From JALXDT01 sp964634755 (lineage in GTDB: Bacteria; Acidobacteriota; Aminicenantia; JAMOAD01): a DNA stretch of 5,005 nt. Within the stretch, counting starts at the first letter, position 1. Every line of letters starts with the position of its first letter. Shown here piece by piece: positions 4,785-5,005 of the stretch. The translations under genes and the position numbers were made by a program. The notes below the pieces were generated by a model, which searched no databases, had not been told where the DNA came from, and saw nothing but the letters and a program-made list of their open reading frames with translations. The DNA lies in assembly GCA_964634755.1 (NCBI GenBank), contig CAZWJH010000123.1:1-5005 (forward strand), written 5' to 3'.

Positions 4785-5005
4785 ATGATTAACTGGGTTT
4801 TCTTTGCCATTTTTTCTTTGCTTTTTGTTTATATCGGATACAGGAGTAAAAAGCCTTTAAGCAGTGAGGAGTATTTTTATTCAAGCTATAAGCTAAATGC
4901 AAAAGAGCTTTTTTTCACATTTTCAGCTTCATGGATAGGTGGAGCCACTCTGATTCTTTTATCTGAGAAGGCATCTAAAATTGGAATGCTTTCTCTATTT
5001 ATTAT
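4785..5005 (+). CDS. Sodium:solute symporter family protein, N-terminal part
   Basis: The frame is open from ATG 4785 to the window edge, 73 complete codons, and is truncated by the window rather than broken. A first helix at about residues 3-18 is followed by GYRSKKPLSSEEYFYSSYKL (18-37) and FTFSASWIGGATLI (42-55). This is the usual start of SSS transporters, with helix 1, an S-x-E-E-Y-F loop, then a small-residue-rich helix containing the A-S-W-I-G-G segment that contributes to the sodium and substrate site. The substrate cannot be told from this part; families such as proline, pantothenate or acetate carriers, or a transporter-sensor kinase fusion, all remain possible. TAA at 4776-4778 closes the frame upstream, so no earlier start exists. 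It is separated from the oxidase operon by a terminator and has its own promoter, so a functional link to that operon is not indicated. Confidence 0.85.
   Translation, partial: MINWVFFAIFSLLFVYIGYRSKKPLSSEEYFYSSYKLNAKELFFTFSASWIGGATLILLSEKASKIGMLSLFI

Noticed and set aside
1..5005. Mobile element, CRISPR array, tRNA or rRNA
   Set aside because: I saw no transposase, terminal inverted repeats, regularly spaced direct repeats or RNA-gene signatures. The genes have uniform orientation and similar base composition.

Overview
The window is AT-rich bacterial DNA. Every gene I can support lies on the + strand. Genes are tightly packed, strong Shine-Dalgarno sequences precede most starts, and sigma70-like promoter hexamers and one clear intrinsic terminator are visible. 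A lipoprotein-type signal peptide and a sodium:solute symporter fit a Gram-negative-type bacterium with a respiratory lifestyle. I cannot assign a phylum from the sequence alone.

Layout: (1) positions 1-57 are probably the 3' tail of an upstream gene of unknown function. (2) Positions 52-129 form a short regulatory gap with a perfect 8-bp inverted repeat, a TTGACA -35 box, a weak -10 and a strong ribosome binding site. (3) Positions 130-4691 are a five-gene operon with gaps of 18 bp or less: a divergent 12-helix heme-copper-oxidase-type subunit I; a lipoprotein with a formylglycine-generating-enzyme (SUMF1) fold that lacks the catalytic cysteines; a heme O synthase (ctaB/cyoE type); and two tandem paralogous 7-helix membrane proteins of unknown function. 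(4) A strong intrinsic terminator follows at about 4716-4751. (5) A sodium:solute symporter gene starts at 4785 and runs off the end. A TGTTATAAT extended -10 lies directly before its ATG and no Shine-Dalgarno is visible, which suggests a leaderless mRNA.

The operon is the point of interest. A heme O synthase beside a subunit-I-like protein suggests that the protein carries a farnesylated heme. The catalytic subunit is unusual. It keeps the helix II histidine and the helix X HxH, which in the family ligate the two hemes, and it has a helix VI histidine. I cannot find the His-His pair that normally completes the CuB site after helix VII. It also has intramembrane histidines in helices IV, VI and VIII that are not canonical ligands. 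No CuA subunit II, subunit III, NorC or other cytochrome c is present. In their place are an SUMF1-fold lipoprotein and two unknown membrane proteins. This looks like a compact, poorly described redox or NO/O2-handling membrane system, or an evolved non-oxidase relative. Its activity cannot be read from the sequence.
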